Shown: positions 28,887 through 37,607 of the stretch, one piece after another | How positions within the stretch are numbered: the first letter of the stretch is position 1 | How the letters are laid out: the number at the start of each line of letters is the position of its first letter | Assembly: GCA_023954715.1 (NCBI GenBank) | Contig: JAGSHD010000015.1 | Location: 59,772 to 123,771 of the forward strand | Reading direction: 5' to 3' | Length of the DNA: 64,000 bases | DNA from: Candidatus Cloacimonadota bacterium | GTDB taxonomy: Bacteria > Muiribacteriota > UBA6191 | Position numbers and translations under genes: made by a program | The notes under the pieces: generated by a model | The model's database searches: none | What the model was told of the DNA's origin: nothing | The model's input: the letters and a program-made list of their open reading frames with translations, nothing else

Positions 28887-28940
28887 TTTTCTCTCCTGGT
28901 TTACTTATCGACCAAGCTTCACTAAAACATTAACATAAAA

Positions 28941-28990
28941 TGCACTTTTTTGCACTTTTTTGTTAGTCTTTGTACTTTTTTGTTTATTTT
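28941..28990. promoter_or_regulatory. Phased T-tract array upstream of flgB
   Basis: Five successive 10-base units (TGCACTTTTT, TGCACTTTTT, TGTTAGTCTT, TGTACTTTTT, TGTTTATTTT) put T tracts one helical turn apart. Such phasing is known to bend DNA. It lies 55-105 bases upstream of the flgB start and could be part of the operon's control region. No sigma-28 or sigma-54 promoter could be assigned with confidence. Confidence 0.5.
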
Positions 28991-29203
28991 TGGAGGAAAT
29001 ATTTTTAATCAATTCTGAACTTTAAAAGTCCAAATCTCAATTTTTCAATCAAATTTTATGGCTTTTTAGTGTTGTATTTAATACATATAAAGCCTCAACT
29101 TAAATCAAATATACCTAGCCTGACTAAAAAAGTTATATTTAGATCCCTCCGCTATAGTCTGAATAAGCTCATAATAATTGTTGTAACATACAATCTACTG
29201 AAC

Positions 29204-29235
29204 AAATAAAACCCCATGTTGATGGGCTTTGTATT
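29204..29235 (-). terminator. Possible terminator after fliO
   Basis: On the minus strand AGCCCAT-CAAC-ATGGGG is followed by TTTTATTTG, about 140 bases past the fliO stop. The rest of this 490-base gap has no gene that I can see. Confidence 0.5.
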
Positions 29236-29376
29236 TTTCATGATCCTGTTTGAAGGGGAAAGATTTTGAAAACTTAAGTCTTTGATTAATACAAATATAG
29301 AGTCTTTATATTTGGAGGGAATATATGATAGGGCTACTTAGTATATTGAAGTAGCTCATACTCCAAGTAAATAATT

Positions 29377-29694
29377 TTAGTCTTTTTGTAAATCAGGCAG
29401 AGAGATTGAATCTAGGTTTTCTATCTCTTCTTTTGAAAAGCTATCTACTTTTTGCAGTGCTCCCGAACTTTGCACAAACAGATAATACTTGCCACAGGAG
29501 TCCACTAAGTACATCGTTGTATTGGTATCAAAGCTTTGCTTTTTAACAACGTTAAACAACTCTCCGCTACCAGTAGCAATAAAGTTTGGATATTTTTTTA
29601 AATACTTACTCAAAAAAATAAACAAAGAAATTACTACAAACAAACCAAAAGCAATTCGTAAATATGTATTGGGATCAGAAATGATGTCTGGCAT
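29377..29694 (-). CDS. fliO: FliO-like flagellar export protein
   Basis: 105 residues: an N-terminal membrane helix (YLRIAFGLFVVISLFIFL) and a small SH3-like C-terminal domain containing TTMYLVDSCGKYYLFVQ and SFSKEEIENL. This fits FliO/FliZ, the chaperone for FliP assembly. It stands downstream of fliY but is separated from it by a strong palindrome, and fliP does not follow. FliO is weakly conserved, so context carries much of the call. Confidence 0.7.
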   Translation of the reverse strand: MPDIISDPNTYLRIAFGLFVVISLFIFLSKYLKKYPNFIATGSGELFNVVKKQSFDTNTTMYLVDSCGKYYLFVQSSGALQKVDSFSKEEIENLDSISLPDLQKD

Positions 29695-29766
29695 AAATTT
29701 ACTCTATAATCTCAAAAACTTAGTGTAAGACAGATTTATATAGTATTCTTTTTATCCCTATAATGC

Positions 29767-29800
29767 AAAAAAGGGTTTTGAAATTTCAAAACCCTTTTTT
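29767..29800. terminator. Perfect 34-bp palindromic terminator between fliY and fliO
   Basis: AAAAAAGGGTTTTGAAA meets its exact complement TTTCAAAACCCTTTTTT. Either strand yields a GC-containing stem followed by Ts, so it could act both ways. It lies nine bases after the fliY stop, so fliO may have its own promoter or rely on read-through. Confidence 0.85.
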
Positions 29801-29808
29801 AAAAACAA

Positions 29809-31149
29809 CTATTGTTTACCTGCAGCTGCGTTTAATCTATCCATTGGATTCACAATGGATGTGATTCTGATACCAAAGTTTTCATCGATAATCACAACTT
29901 CACCACGAGCAATCAATTTGCCCTGTACATATAATTCAACAGCTTCTCCAGCCTGTTTGTTTAATTCAACAATAGAACCATTAACTAACTCTAAAATACC
30001 ACCAATAGGCATCCTAGCTCTACCCAGCTCTACCGTAACTTGTAAACAAACGTCCTTCAAAAGCTCCATGTTCCCCATTTGACCGGTACCCATGCCATAA
30101 GGTGAGATCGGAGCAAATTGCCATGGACTATAAGACATATTTGCTGAATTTTGATTCGGAGCCGCACCCATATTTGGAGGAGTTTGTCCCATACCCGGCA
30201 TTTGACCCATTCCTGGCATCTGACCCATACCAGGCTGTTGTTGCATTTGTTGCATCATCATTTGCTGCTGTTGCATCATTTGCGCCATTTGAGGATCCAT
30301 ACCTGGCATTTGTCCCATAGCTGGATTTTGCCCCATGGCTGGGTTTTGTCCCATAGCTGGGTTTTGTCCCATATTTGGAGTTGGAGCTTGCTCTGCAGCA
30401 GGAGTAGCTTGAGGAGCTGGACTTTCTGCTGCACTACTTGCACCATCATCATCAAATGACGCACTAGGGTCTTTCGTCTTTAGAAATACTTTCGCTAATT
30501 CTTTGGACATGACATATTTGAAGTTTGCAGTATTGTCTCCCACCGTAAAGTCATAATCAATACACACAATATCATCCTGCTTTAGCATGCCTGCTTCAGA
30601 TGGAATATCATCGTCCGTCAAAATACATGCAGCGGGTGGAGTATTTTGAATATCTTTTCCTAAGTTTTGTGTTAATGCAGGAACCACTTTTCCCAAGAGG
30701 CCATTAAAACAATCAGTGATTGCTGAGATAGCCAAGTCATCAAAATCAAAAGAAGGATCTTCGTCCCACTCACCACTCATCATAATGGATGCAATCATTG
30801 CACCGGTCAAACTAGGAATTACAATTCCAGCTTTTCCATCAGAATAATCTGTAGCAATAAATAAGTGCTCCGTACTGCTAATAGATTGCATGACATCAGC
30901 AGAAGACAGACAAGTTGCTTTACCATTTGTTAATGCCACTTCTTCATTGACATATTGAGATAATATAGGAATTTCTTTTTTTACTGTTGCATCAGATAGC
31001 TCCAATAAAATTCGCATTTGCTCTGCCGTAAAGTAACCACCAGAGCCATCCCCGCCGTCATCTCCACCATCTTCAATATCATCGAGACCGAAATCGCCTT
31101 GCAATAGTGCATCAATCTCATCTTGTGAAAGCATATTTTCATCGCTCAT
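29809..31149 (-). CDS. fliY: Flagellar motor switch phosphatase FliY (CheC-FliN fusion)
   Basis: 446 residues. The N-terminus MLSQDEIDALLQG is a CheY-P-binding peptide like that of FliM. A CheC-like region follows (LSDATVKKEIP...MSGEWDEDPSFDFDDLAISAITDCFNGLLGKVVP). A low-complexity Met/Gln/Pro/Gly linker (about 245-345) contains tandem NPAMGQ units. The C-terminal SpoA/FliN domain has DVCLQVTVELGRARMPIGGILEL and PIARGEV-type surface residues. FliY forms part of the C-ring and in other bacteria dephosphorylates CheY-P. Its start overlaps the fliM stop by 11 bases. Confidence 0.88.
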   Translation of the reverse strand: MSDENMLSQDEIDALLQGDFGLDDIEDGGDDGGDGSGGYFTAEQMRILLELSDATVKKEIPILSQYVNEEVALTNGKATCLSSADVMQSISSTEHLFIATDYSDGKAGIVIPSLTGAMIASIMMSGEWDEDPSFDFDDLAISAITDCFNGLLGKVVPALTQNLGKDIQNTPPAACILTDDDIPSEAGMLKQDDIVCIDYDFTVGDNTANFKYVMSKELAKVFLKTKDPSASFDDDGASSAAESPAPQATPAAEQAPTPNMGQNPAMGQNPAMGQNPAMGQMPGMDPQMAQMMQQQQMMMQQMQQQPGMGQMPGMGQMPGMGQTPPNMGAAPNQNSANMSYSPWQFAPISPYGMGTGQMGNMELLKDVCLQVTVELGRARMPIGGILELVNGSIVELNKQAGEAVELYVQGKLIARGEVVIIDENFGIRITSIVNPMDRLNAAAGKQ

Positions 31150-32149
31150 TGATTTCGTCCTCTCTACTTAAAACGTGGGTGATTGTCACGGCCATTTTTT
31201 TGCCCGATACTCCCGGTAACCCTTTAAATTTAGTTTTATTATCTATAATCAATTTCAACTCATCATTTGGTTTACTATCTAACTTAACCACATCACCAAC
31301 TTGAATATTTAATAGTTCGTTATATGTTAATTCAGATTTGCCTAGGACAACTTGTAAATTGTCGTCCATTCTTCTTATCATTCCATCAATTAACTCTTCG
31401 TGCTCTTCAACACTCTCAGATCTTTGCACCATATAAAACTGGGATGCCGAAAGCTTGCTCGCTATCGGCTCCAAAGCAAAGTATGGAATACAAAGGTTCA
31501 TGATCCCTTCAACATTATTGATCGAAACCTCAAAAGTTATCAATAACACCATATCGTTTGGAGGCACAATTTGCGTAAAACTTGGGTTAGACTCAAACTG
31601 AGAAAATTGAGGTTCTAAAGGAACTACATGGGACCAAGCCTCGTTTAGTTCTTGTAAAATTCTCAACATAATCTTATTTAAAACAGCTTCTTCAATATCA
31701 GATAGCTTTCTTTTTTCTTGTTTACTATCTCCTTGGCCTCCAAGAAGTCGATCTAAAATTGCAAAAGACAACTCTAGATTCATTTCAAATATAGCTTTCC
31801 CTTCTAGGGTTCCTAGATTAAAAATACATAAAAGGGAAGGATTATCTACGGATCGAATGTACTCTTCGTAGGTAATTTGATCCTGAGAAGCGATTCTCAT
31901 GTTTACGATATACCGCAATGACGTAGAAAAAAACGTGGTAATTGCACGAGTAAAGTTTTCATGAATATGCTGTAATGTTCTTAGCTGATCTTTCGCAAAA
32001 CGTGTTTGACGTTTAAAGTCATACATTTTGATTTTGTATTTGCTAAGGGCATTGCCACTGTCGCCACCGGAATCATCCTCATCGGAATCTACATTTAGTG
32101 ATTGAAGTAATGAGTCTATGTCCGTCTGTGATAATAAATCATCAGCCAT
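31139..32149 (-). CDS. fliM: Flagellar motor switch protein FliM
   Basis: 336 residues. The N-terminal LLSQTDIDSLLQSL is the CheY-P docking motif. The middle domain contains KIKMYDFKRQTRFAKDQLRTLQHIHENFTR and RYIVNMRIASQDQITYEEYIRSV, and a C-terminal SpoA domain ends the protein. FliM couples CheY-P binding to rotation switching in the C-ring. It lies nine bases after fliL. Confidence 0.95.
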   Translation of the reverse strand: MADDLLSQTDIDSLLQSLNVDSDEDDSGGDSGNALSKYKIKMYDFKRQTRFAKDQLRTLQHIHENFTRAITTFFSTSLRYIVNMRIASQDQITYEEYIRSVDNPSLLCIFNLGTLEGKAIFEMNLELSFAILDRLLGGQGDSKQEKRKLSDIEEAVLNKIMLRILQELNEAWSHVVPLEPQFSQFESNPSFTQIVPPNDMVLLITFEVSINNVEGIMNLCIPYFALEPIASKLSASQFYMVQRSESVEEHEELIDGMIRRMDDNLQVVLGKSELTYNELLNIQVGDVVKLDSKPNDELKLIIDNKTKFKGLPGVSGKKMAVTITHVLSREDEINER

Positions 32150-32158
32150 TTGTGTCTC

Positions 32159-32716
32159 CTATAAACTCATAAATAACAGTTTGGTCACATGAACCTCTGT
32201 TACTCTTCCTTGCTCTTCTTTTACTTCCATATCTCTCTCAAGAATTGCATTTATAATTTCTTTCAACTCTTCTCCAAGTAATTTTCGTTGAAAAGAGTAA
32301 ATAATATCTGATCTAGTTTTTTCTGAAAAATAAGCCAATATTCGATCAATTAGCGGTGCTGCAAACTCCGGAGCCGAAATAATAGCCTCTAGTGCCCCAT
32401 TAGAAATACCCACATTGAGCCGAATCTGGGCCGAATACGAACTCTGATCCTCACCCTTTTTGATGTAAACCATGAAACTCTTATCTTTTGAGTCTGCTCC
32501 AACTAAAACCATTTTGACAGTTTTCTTTTCTTCTTCAAACTGCACTTCATTGGTTTGGTTTTTTCTATTGATTACATTATTGGTAACTTTAGTAGCAGTA
32601 AGCATACTTACAATGATTAAGATAAGACAGACTACTAGCGCAAAGAGTCCCATTACTATTTTGGAAGATCCACTGGATTTGGATTCTTCTTCTATGTCTC
32701 CGACTTCATCAGCCAT
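32159..32716 (-). CDS. fliL: Flagellar basal body-associated protein FliL (copy 1)
   Basis: 185 residues: cytoplasmic N-terminus, one membrane helix (IVMGLFALVVCLILIIVSML) and a periplasmic FliL domain ending RVTEVHVTKLLFMSL. FliL forms rings around stators and raises torque. It directly precedes fliM, the usual order. A second, different fliL lies at 34464. Confidence 0.85.
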   Translation of the reverse strand: MADEVGDIEEESKSSGSSKIVMGLFALVVCLILIIVSMLTATKVTNNVINRKNQTNEVQFEEEKKTVKMVLVGADSKDKSFMVYIKKGEDQSSYSAQIRLNVGISNGALEAIISAPEFAAPLIDRILAYFSEKTRSDIIYSFQRKLLGEELKEIINAILERDMEVKEEQGRVTEVHVTKLLFMSL

Positions 32717-32877
32717 TTTTTCTCCTATCTTTTTCGCTATCGTCTCATTTTCACTCCAAGTAAATAGTCTTACAAAATTTAGATTAAATGAATCTTTTTT
32801 GTATTCCTTTTGAAATATCTAGTCTTCATTGTAAAATGCTCGGAAAGCTAAACCTCATATTCAATTTTACACTGATC

Positions 32878-32961
32878 TACAGGACCTTGAAAAGTGAAAG
32901 CACCTGTATTATTAGTGCAATAACAGATTTTATCTTGAAGCCGTATTGTAGATTTTCAAGG
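32878..32961 (+). promoter_or_regulatory. Structured leader upstream of mogA
   Basis: TACAGG (32878) can pair with CCTGTA (32903), and CCTTGAAAA (32885) with TTTTCAAGG (32953). The second strand lies in the loop of the first, so the two are either a pseudoknot or alternatives. This hints at RNA-level control of mogA. It does not match the Moco riboswitch in any way I can recognise. Confidence 0.35.
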
Positions 32962-32986
32962 TAAACAACATCTAACAGGAGTCTTT

Positions 32987-33523
32987 ATGACTAAAAAAAT
33001 TATAGTCGGAATTATTACCGCATCGGATAGAGCATCAAAAGGAATATACGAAGATCTAAGTGGACCTGCCATCATAGAAGTGCTTACAGAGTACATCGCA
33101 TCAGATTTTGAGCATATTATTAAAGTTATACCCGATGAAGAAGATCAAATCGAACAAGCCATGATCGAACTTGTAGATCAAAACGAATGCTGCTTGGTCG
33201 TTACTACGGGAGGCACAGGCCCAGCACTTCGCGATGTAACACCAGAGGTAACAGAGAGAGTCTGTCAAAAGATGATGCCTGGTTTTGGGGAATTAATGAG
33301 ACAAACATCCCTGCAATACGTACCAACAGCCATTTTATCTAGACAAACCGCAGGAATCCGAGGAAACGCCTTAATCCTAAACCTACCCGGTAAACCAAAG
33401 TCAATTAGGGAGTGCCTAGAAGCAGTTTTCCCAGCCATCCCCTACTGCATAGACCTAATAGAAGGCCCCTACATAGAAGCCGACGAAAGCCACATAAAAG
33501 CCTTCCGCCCAAAAAAGAAATAA
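32987..33523 (+). CDS. mogA: Molybdopterin adenylyltransferase MogA
   Basis: 178 residues. It begins IIVGIITASDRASKGIYEDLSGPAI and has VTTGGTGPALRDVTPEVTE and LPGKPKSIRECLEAVFPAIPYCIDLIEGP, all closely similar to E. coli-type MogA. The enzyme adenylates molybdopterin before molybdenum insertion. AGGAG precedes the ATG. It is on the opposite strand to the surrounding flagellar genes. Its product would serve XDH and the YdeP-type protein in this window. Confidence 0.93.
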   Translation: MTKKIIVGIITASDRASKGIYEDLSGPAIIEVLTEYIASDFEHIIKVIPDEEDQIEQAMIELVDQNECCLVVTTGGTGPALRDVTPEVTERVCQKMMPGFGELMRQTSLQYVPTAILSRQTAGIRGNALILNLPGKPKSIRECLEAVFPAIPYCIDLIEGPYIEADESHIKAFRPKKK

Positions 33524-33647
33524 ACAAATATAATCAGTATTTTTTTCTTTACGAAGTCTATAATTATCACCCGTAAATCTAATGATGTTACGATATTTTT
33601 GTGCTACAATTTTATTGATTTAAAACACATATACAAAATGAGGACAA

Positions 33648-34223
33648 ATGTCAGACCATGATCTTAGCCACCAAGAATTGCTGCATTTGCTTACTGAACA
33701 TAACAATTATCTTGATAAAACAAATGAGTATAATGGTAAGAAACTTTCACTAAAAAGTGCATCAATATATGAGCTCAATCTATCTGGCTCAAACCTCAAT
33801 TCAGCAGTTTTTGAATTCTGCTTGTTTGACACTGCAAACTTTAGCCGTTGCTCTTTTATAAACTCTACTTTTTCCTTTGCAATTTTACATAAAGTAGTTT
33901 TTTCTCATGGAGACTTTTCAGGAGCAATTTTAAGTGCAAATTGCACTTCATGCAATTTTGATAATTGTATTTTTGATGAATCAACATCTTTCGAACTGTT
34001 CTCTGTTGATTATGAAACATACTCAAAATCAAAATGGGAGCCAAAGTTTATCTTAGATATATATAATAAGGGTGCCTCTATCTGTACCAAGCTCGAAAGC
34101 CTTTTGATTGAGCACTTTGGCGAAAATGTAATCATTAAAAGTGAAAAAGAATTGCCAATAAAAAAGGATTTATTAACTGAAGAAGAAAAAGCACAACTAT
34201 TAAATGGAGACTTTCTTCTATAA
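33648..34223 (+). CDS. Pentapeptide-repeat protein
   Basis: 191 residues. Residues of about 40-110 follow the A(D/N)LxX five-residue pattern (YELNLSGSNLNSAVFEFCLFDTANFSRCSFINSTFSFAIL), predicting a right-handed beta-helix. The C-terminal part is helical. The ribosome site is GAGGAC. Biological role unknown; no toxin or gyrase-protection context is visible. Confidence 0.75.
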   Translation: MSDHDLSHQELLHLLTEHNNYLDKTNEYNGKKLSLKSASIYELNLSGSNLNSAVFEFCLFDTANFSRCSFINSTFSFAILHKVVFSHGDFSGAILSANCTSCNFDNCIFDESTSFELFSVDYETYSKSKWEPKFILDIYNKGASICTKLESLLIEHFGENVIIKSEKELPIKKDLLTEEEKAQLLNGDFLL

Positions 34224-34282
34224 CTCTATAGACCTAGATATCTTCTATGCTTAAAAGGTCCGCCACAAACCAGGTTACAGAA

Positions 34283-34362
34283 GATGAGTGGATTTTACTT
34301 CACTTGTTTTCGAATAGTACATCCTGTACTAGAGAAAACAAAGAGAAGCAAAATACGCCATC
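34283..34362. repeat. Long imperfect hairpin (copy B)
   Basis: GATGAGTGGATTTTACTTCACTTGTTTTC pairs imperfectly with GAAAACAAAGAGAAGCAAAATACGCCATC around a perfect TAGTACA-TCC-TGTACTA tip. It shares layout and stem blocks with 21284-21382 and again occupies a convergent intergenic region. No T tract. Confidence 0.7.
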
Positions 34363-34396
34363 AGCCGTGACCGCATAAAAAGAAATCATCCACAGA

Positions 34397-34417
34397 ATCG
34401 AAATTGCTTCGCTCGAT
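34397..34417 (-). repeat. Small hairpin with GCGAAGCAA loop (copy B)
   Basis: On the minus strand ATCGA-GCGAAGCAATT-TCGAT. The loop shares AGCGAAGCAA with the hairpins at 21192-21262, and here too it stands 5' of the long hairpin, so the whole element is inverted relative to copy A. Confidence 0.6.
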
Positions 34418-34463
34418 ACACTACTTGCAAGCAGAGAAACACAACCAAATCCAATAAACTAAC

Positions 34464-35042
34464 CTAAATGTTGGGGAAGAAATATTTGGTAAACTGCACT
34501 TCTACAATCTTAACCTTATCTCCCGTCAGCCCTCGTCGACGCAATACCTTATTTAAATCGGAAATCAAAACACTTTTTCCTGTTTCATCAGGGTCTTGGA
34601 TTATTTCTAAAATCTCTCCTTGTGACTTAGTAGATAGAAATCTTAATACAACAGAACAAAGAGGCGTCATTGCTAAATTAAACTCTTCTGGTGCATCTTC
34701 TTGATTGATCCCTAAATACATTGAAAATTGAAGCGCTCGATCATCGGATCGGATGGTAGACATAAAAGGAGCTGGTTTTGCTGATCCAGACGAAAGAAGT
34801 GGAATATAAGCCTTTGCTCGATCAAGTGTTGTCATATCAACAGCAGCTTCTTCTCCCTCTTCTTTTGTTGCAGCATCTCCCCCAGAAAACATCAAAACTA
34901 CAATTAAAATAATAACTACTACAATTGCACCGATTCCACCGAGGACTTTTTTATCCTTCCAATCTATATTTTGTAGCTTATCTTTAAATCCAGCGGCGCT
35001 TTCTTCAGGACTTGCTTCAATTTTTTCATCTTCATCTTCCAT
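34464..35042 (-). CDS. FliL-like protein (copy 2)
   Basis: 192 residues: acidic N-terminus, one membrane helix (VLGGIGAIVVVIILIVVLMF) and a periplasmic domain ending KVKIVEVQFTKYFFPNI, matching the FliL C-terminal pattern. It lies 13 bases after motB2, the usual motB-fliL order, whereas copy 1 leads fliM. It may pair with one of the two MotB proteins. Confidence 0.8.
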   Translation of the reverse strand: MEDEDEKIEASPEESAAGFKDKLQNIDWKDKKVLGGIGAIVVVIILIVVLMFSGGDAATKEEGEEAAVDMTTLDRAKAYIPLLSSGSAKPAPFMSTIRSDDRALQFSMYLGINQEDAPEEFNLAMTPLCSVVLRFLSTKSQGEILEIIQDPDETGKSVLISDLNKVLRRRGLTGDKVKIVEVQFTKYFFPNI

Positions 35043-35055
35043 GATATACCTCTAT

Positions 35056-36285
35056 TTATGGCTTTTTGAACATTCTTACTTCAAGTCGCCTATTGTCTCT
35101 TAACTCTATTTGATTATGCCTATATTGATACTTCGGCTGATATGCCCCAAAACTAACCAATGAAAAACGAGCTGGATTAAAATCTTCTGTTTCATCTAAC
35201 AAAAAGCTCAATACACTTAAGGCTCTTGCACCAGCAAGGTTCCAAGTATCTTTATAGTTTAAGTTATTTGGTAAGTAAAAATCTGTATGCGATTCAATTT
35301 GAAAGAAAGTATTTTCTTTCTCTTTGTATTTATCCAAAAATATTTTATAAATCTTTTCTTTAGCTTCTTCTTTCAATTCAGTGGAGTTTTCTTCAAACAA
35401 CAAATCATCTGAAAAGTGAAACACTGCATAGTTTAAGTCATGGGAAGTATTAAATACTATCCCAGATAATGTAGCATGCTCCTCCATTGTTCGTTCTTTG
35501 ACTGTAGGGTCTTGAAAGTCATGATTTTTATCTTCAGAACGAAAGTTTTGTTTATCTTGATGATTCTTTTTTGGCTTTGACTTACCCGATAATTTATCCT
35601 TTGATTTTTGCTGCCCTGTATTGTCGTCTAAATTTTGATCTCTACCTGCACTAATATCAATTTTTGAGGCATCGGAACGATTTGGATCATAATTTTCTCC
35701 TTGTGACCTCATAGGATTCATTTTTTTCATAGCATACTCTTGCTCTGTTTTCTTTTCAGGACTTCCACCAGAGTAATTTTGTTGTTCTGCTTGTGCTCTT
35801 GGAATTTCTTCACTGTCACTATCATCTTTAATTTTGGATGTATTTTGAAAGGATTCTTTCATAAAAGACTGGGGCTTTTCTAAATCTTTTACAATCTCTT
35901 CTACTTCATTTTTTTCTGCTGAAACGAGCTTTAATGCTTTTGACGCAGCACGCTTAGCGGCATAGAGCATTTCTAGTTTTTCTTTGGGTGGTTTTTTCTT
36001 TTTAACTTCTATCAACACTTTAGCAACAGCAGAATCAAAAGAGCTATCTGTTTTTTTAGGTGGTTTTCTAGCTGAACCAGTACCCATAGTAGTGGAGGTA
36101 CCTGATAAGACACCAAAAGCTCCTCTCATACTTTCTTTTAAGGATTCAAACTTCTTAGTCTCCATAGTTGAAAAAGAAAACAGCAATACAAAAAAACACA
36201 ACAAAAGTGTCATCAGATCACCGTAGGTAACCATCCAATCAGGAGCCCCCATAGGAGGGCATTCTGGGCACTTTTTCTCTCCCAT
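35056..36285 (-). CDS. motB: MotB-like stator protein (copy 2)
   Basis: 409 residues. The N-terminus CPECPPMGAPDWMVTYGDLMTLLLCFFVLLFSF has the MotB membrane helix with the proton-accepting Asp in YGDLMT. A long charged linker (about 60-270) leads to an OmpA-type peptidoglycan-binding domain (FQIESHTDFYLPNNLNYKDTWNLAGARALSVLSFLLDE and NRRLEVRMF). It overlaps motB1 by one base and is clearly its paralogue. Confidence 0.88.
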   Translation of the reverse strand: MGEKKCPECPPMGAPDWMVTYGDLMTLLLCFFVLLFSFSTMETKKFESLKESMRGAFGVLSGTSTTMGTGSARKPPKKTDSSFDSAVAKVLIEVKKKKPPKEKLEMLYAAKRAASKALKLVSAEKNEVEEIVKDLEKPQSFMKESFQNTSKIKDDSDSEEIPRAQAEQQNYSGGSPEKKTEQEYAMKKMNPMRSQGENYDPNRSDASKIDISAGRDQNLDDNTGQQKSKDKLSGKSKPKKNHQDKQNFRSEDKNHDFQDPTVKERTMEEHATLSGIVFNTSHDLNYAVFHFSDDLLFEENSTELKEEAKEKIYKIFLDKYKEKENTFFQIESHTDFYLPNNLNYKDTWNLAGARALSVLSFLLDETEDFNPARFSLVSFGAYQPKYQYRHNQIELRDNRRLEVRMFKKP

Positions 36286-37607
36286 TATTCGCTCCTAATC
36301 AAGTTCACAACGATTCGATTATCTTCTCCATGAGCCTCTCTATCTTCTCCCTGATCTCGTAACTTGATATTTCTAGAGACAGAAGCTCCCCAAGCAACTG
36401 CAGCAAAACTAGAAGGAGATAATTTATGAAAAGTGTTTAAATAATGAGTGATAAAAGCTACTGACTGTTTCATAGTCAATTCTCTATTATCATTGTAGTT
36501 TTCTGGTTCAGAGGTATCTGTATGAGCCTCAACTTGTATATAACCTTCTGCCAATTGCTCATCCATTTTTAACATATATCGATTAATTCTCATTGCGATA
36601 TTGGGTTTTAATCTAGATGATTTAGGATAAAATAACTCTTTAGTATTAATGGTAAACAAATGAACAACACCACGATTAGAGTCTGATTGTGAATCTTTCA
36701 CTTGTCCAGAAACGTTTAAGCTTTCTGTATCAGAAACTACTTTTTTAGGAACAGGAAAATCAAATCTTTTTTTTGCTCCCTTACCTTCTACAGCATCCAT
36801 TCTCTTGTGGTTTTTTAAGTTTTCTCCTGTTAGGGAATCCTTATCTTCATTTTCTCCTGGATTACCTACCAAGGATTGATTTCTACCTTGATTTTTTCTG
36901 GAACGAGAGGCATCTCCCCTTTTTTGAGAAAACTGATCTCCACGGGCTAGCTTGACATCAGCAGGTGCTTTTTCTTCTAGATTGCTCTCTTTATCTTTTA
37001 AATTTAGTGCCAAACGGCCCTGTAGATCTGATAAATCTGTTTTTGTACTTCGAATAACTTTATCGCTATCGGACGGATCTGCATCAGGATCAATCAATTT
37101 TGATCGAAACTGCTCTTCTCTTTCTGCCTCATTCTTTTCTTTGGAGCGATCTACATCATTGTCTTGGGCTTTTTCTTGTACAGTTTCAGAAAGATACTCT
37201 AAATTTTCAATCGCTACAGTACTTTGAATTTTATCGATTTCTTCTTCGATCAATCCAACGGCATCTTCCGCTTGTTGCGTCATGGAGTTTAGATACACTA
37301 TCTGCTCGAATGGAAATTTATCTGATTTAGCTTTTAATACTTTTTCAACAGCATTATCAAAAAGTTTTGAAGACCATTTTTGGGTTTGGCGAGAGATTCC
37401 TTTTCCCTCCATTGCATTGTGTCCGCCTAACATCCCAAAGGCACCTACAAAGGACTCCTTTAAGGATTCAAACATAATTTTATCCATGCTTGAAAACGAA
37501 AACAACAACACAAAAAAACAAAGCAAAAGGGTCATCAAATCCCCGTAAGTCACCATCCAATCTGGTGCTCCGGTAGGAGGACATTCTGGACACTTATCTT
37601 TTCCCAA
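36285..37607 (-). CDS. motB: MotB-like stator protein (copy 1)
   Basis: 440 residues with the same N-terminus (CPECPPTGAPDWMVTYGDLMTLLLCFFVLLFSFS), an even longer Glu/Lys/Asp-rich linker and a C-terminal OmpA domain (YIQVEAHTDTSEPENYNDNRELTMKQSVAFITHYL...DNRIVVNLI). It abuts motA exactly. MotB anchors the stator to peptidoglycan and provides the ion-binding Asp. Both copies look intact. Confidence 0.9.
   Translation of the reverse strand: MGKDKCPECPPTGAPDWMVTYGDLMTLLLCFFVLLFSFSSMDKIMFESLKESFVGAFGMLGGHNAMEGKGISRQTQKWSSKLFDNAVEKVLKAKSDKFPFEQIVYLNSMTQQAEDAVGLIEEEIDKIQSTVAIENLEYLSETVQEKAQDNDVDRSKEKNEAEREEQFRSKLIDPDADPSDSDKVIRSTKTDLSDLQGRLALNLKDKESNLEEKAPADVKLARGDQFSQKRGDASRSRKNQGRNQSLVGNPGENEDKDSLTGENLKNHKRMDAVEGKGAKKRFDFPVPKKVVSDTESLNVSGQVKDSQSDSNRGVVHLFTINTKELFYPKSSRLKPNIAMRINRYMLKMDEQLAEGYIQVEAHTDTSEPENYNDNRELTMKQSVAFITHYLNTFHKLSPSSFAAVAWGASVSRNIKLRDQGEDREAHGEDNRIVVNLIRSE

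Noticed and set aside
28886-28940. Sigma-28 promoter for flgB (GTTAATGTTT ... GGTCGATAA)
   Set aside because: The -10-like half is good but the -35-like half is poor; the similar GTTAATGTTT before the chemoreceptor gene is not followed by a correctly spaced partner.
30276-30464. ORFs opposite the FliY linker
   Set aside because: His/Leu- or Gln-rich frames produced by the repetitive Met/Gln/Pro codons; FliY is clearly the real gene.
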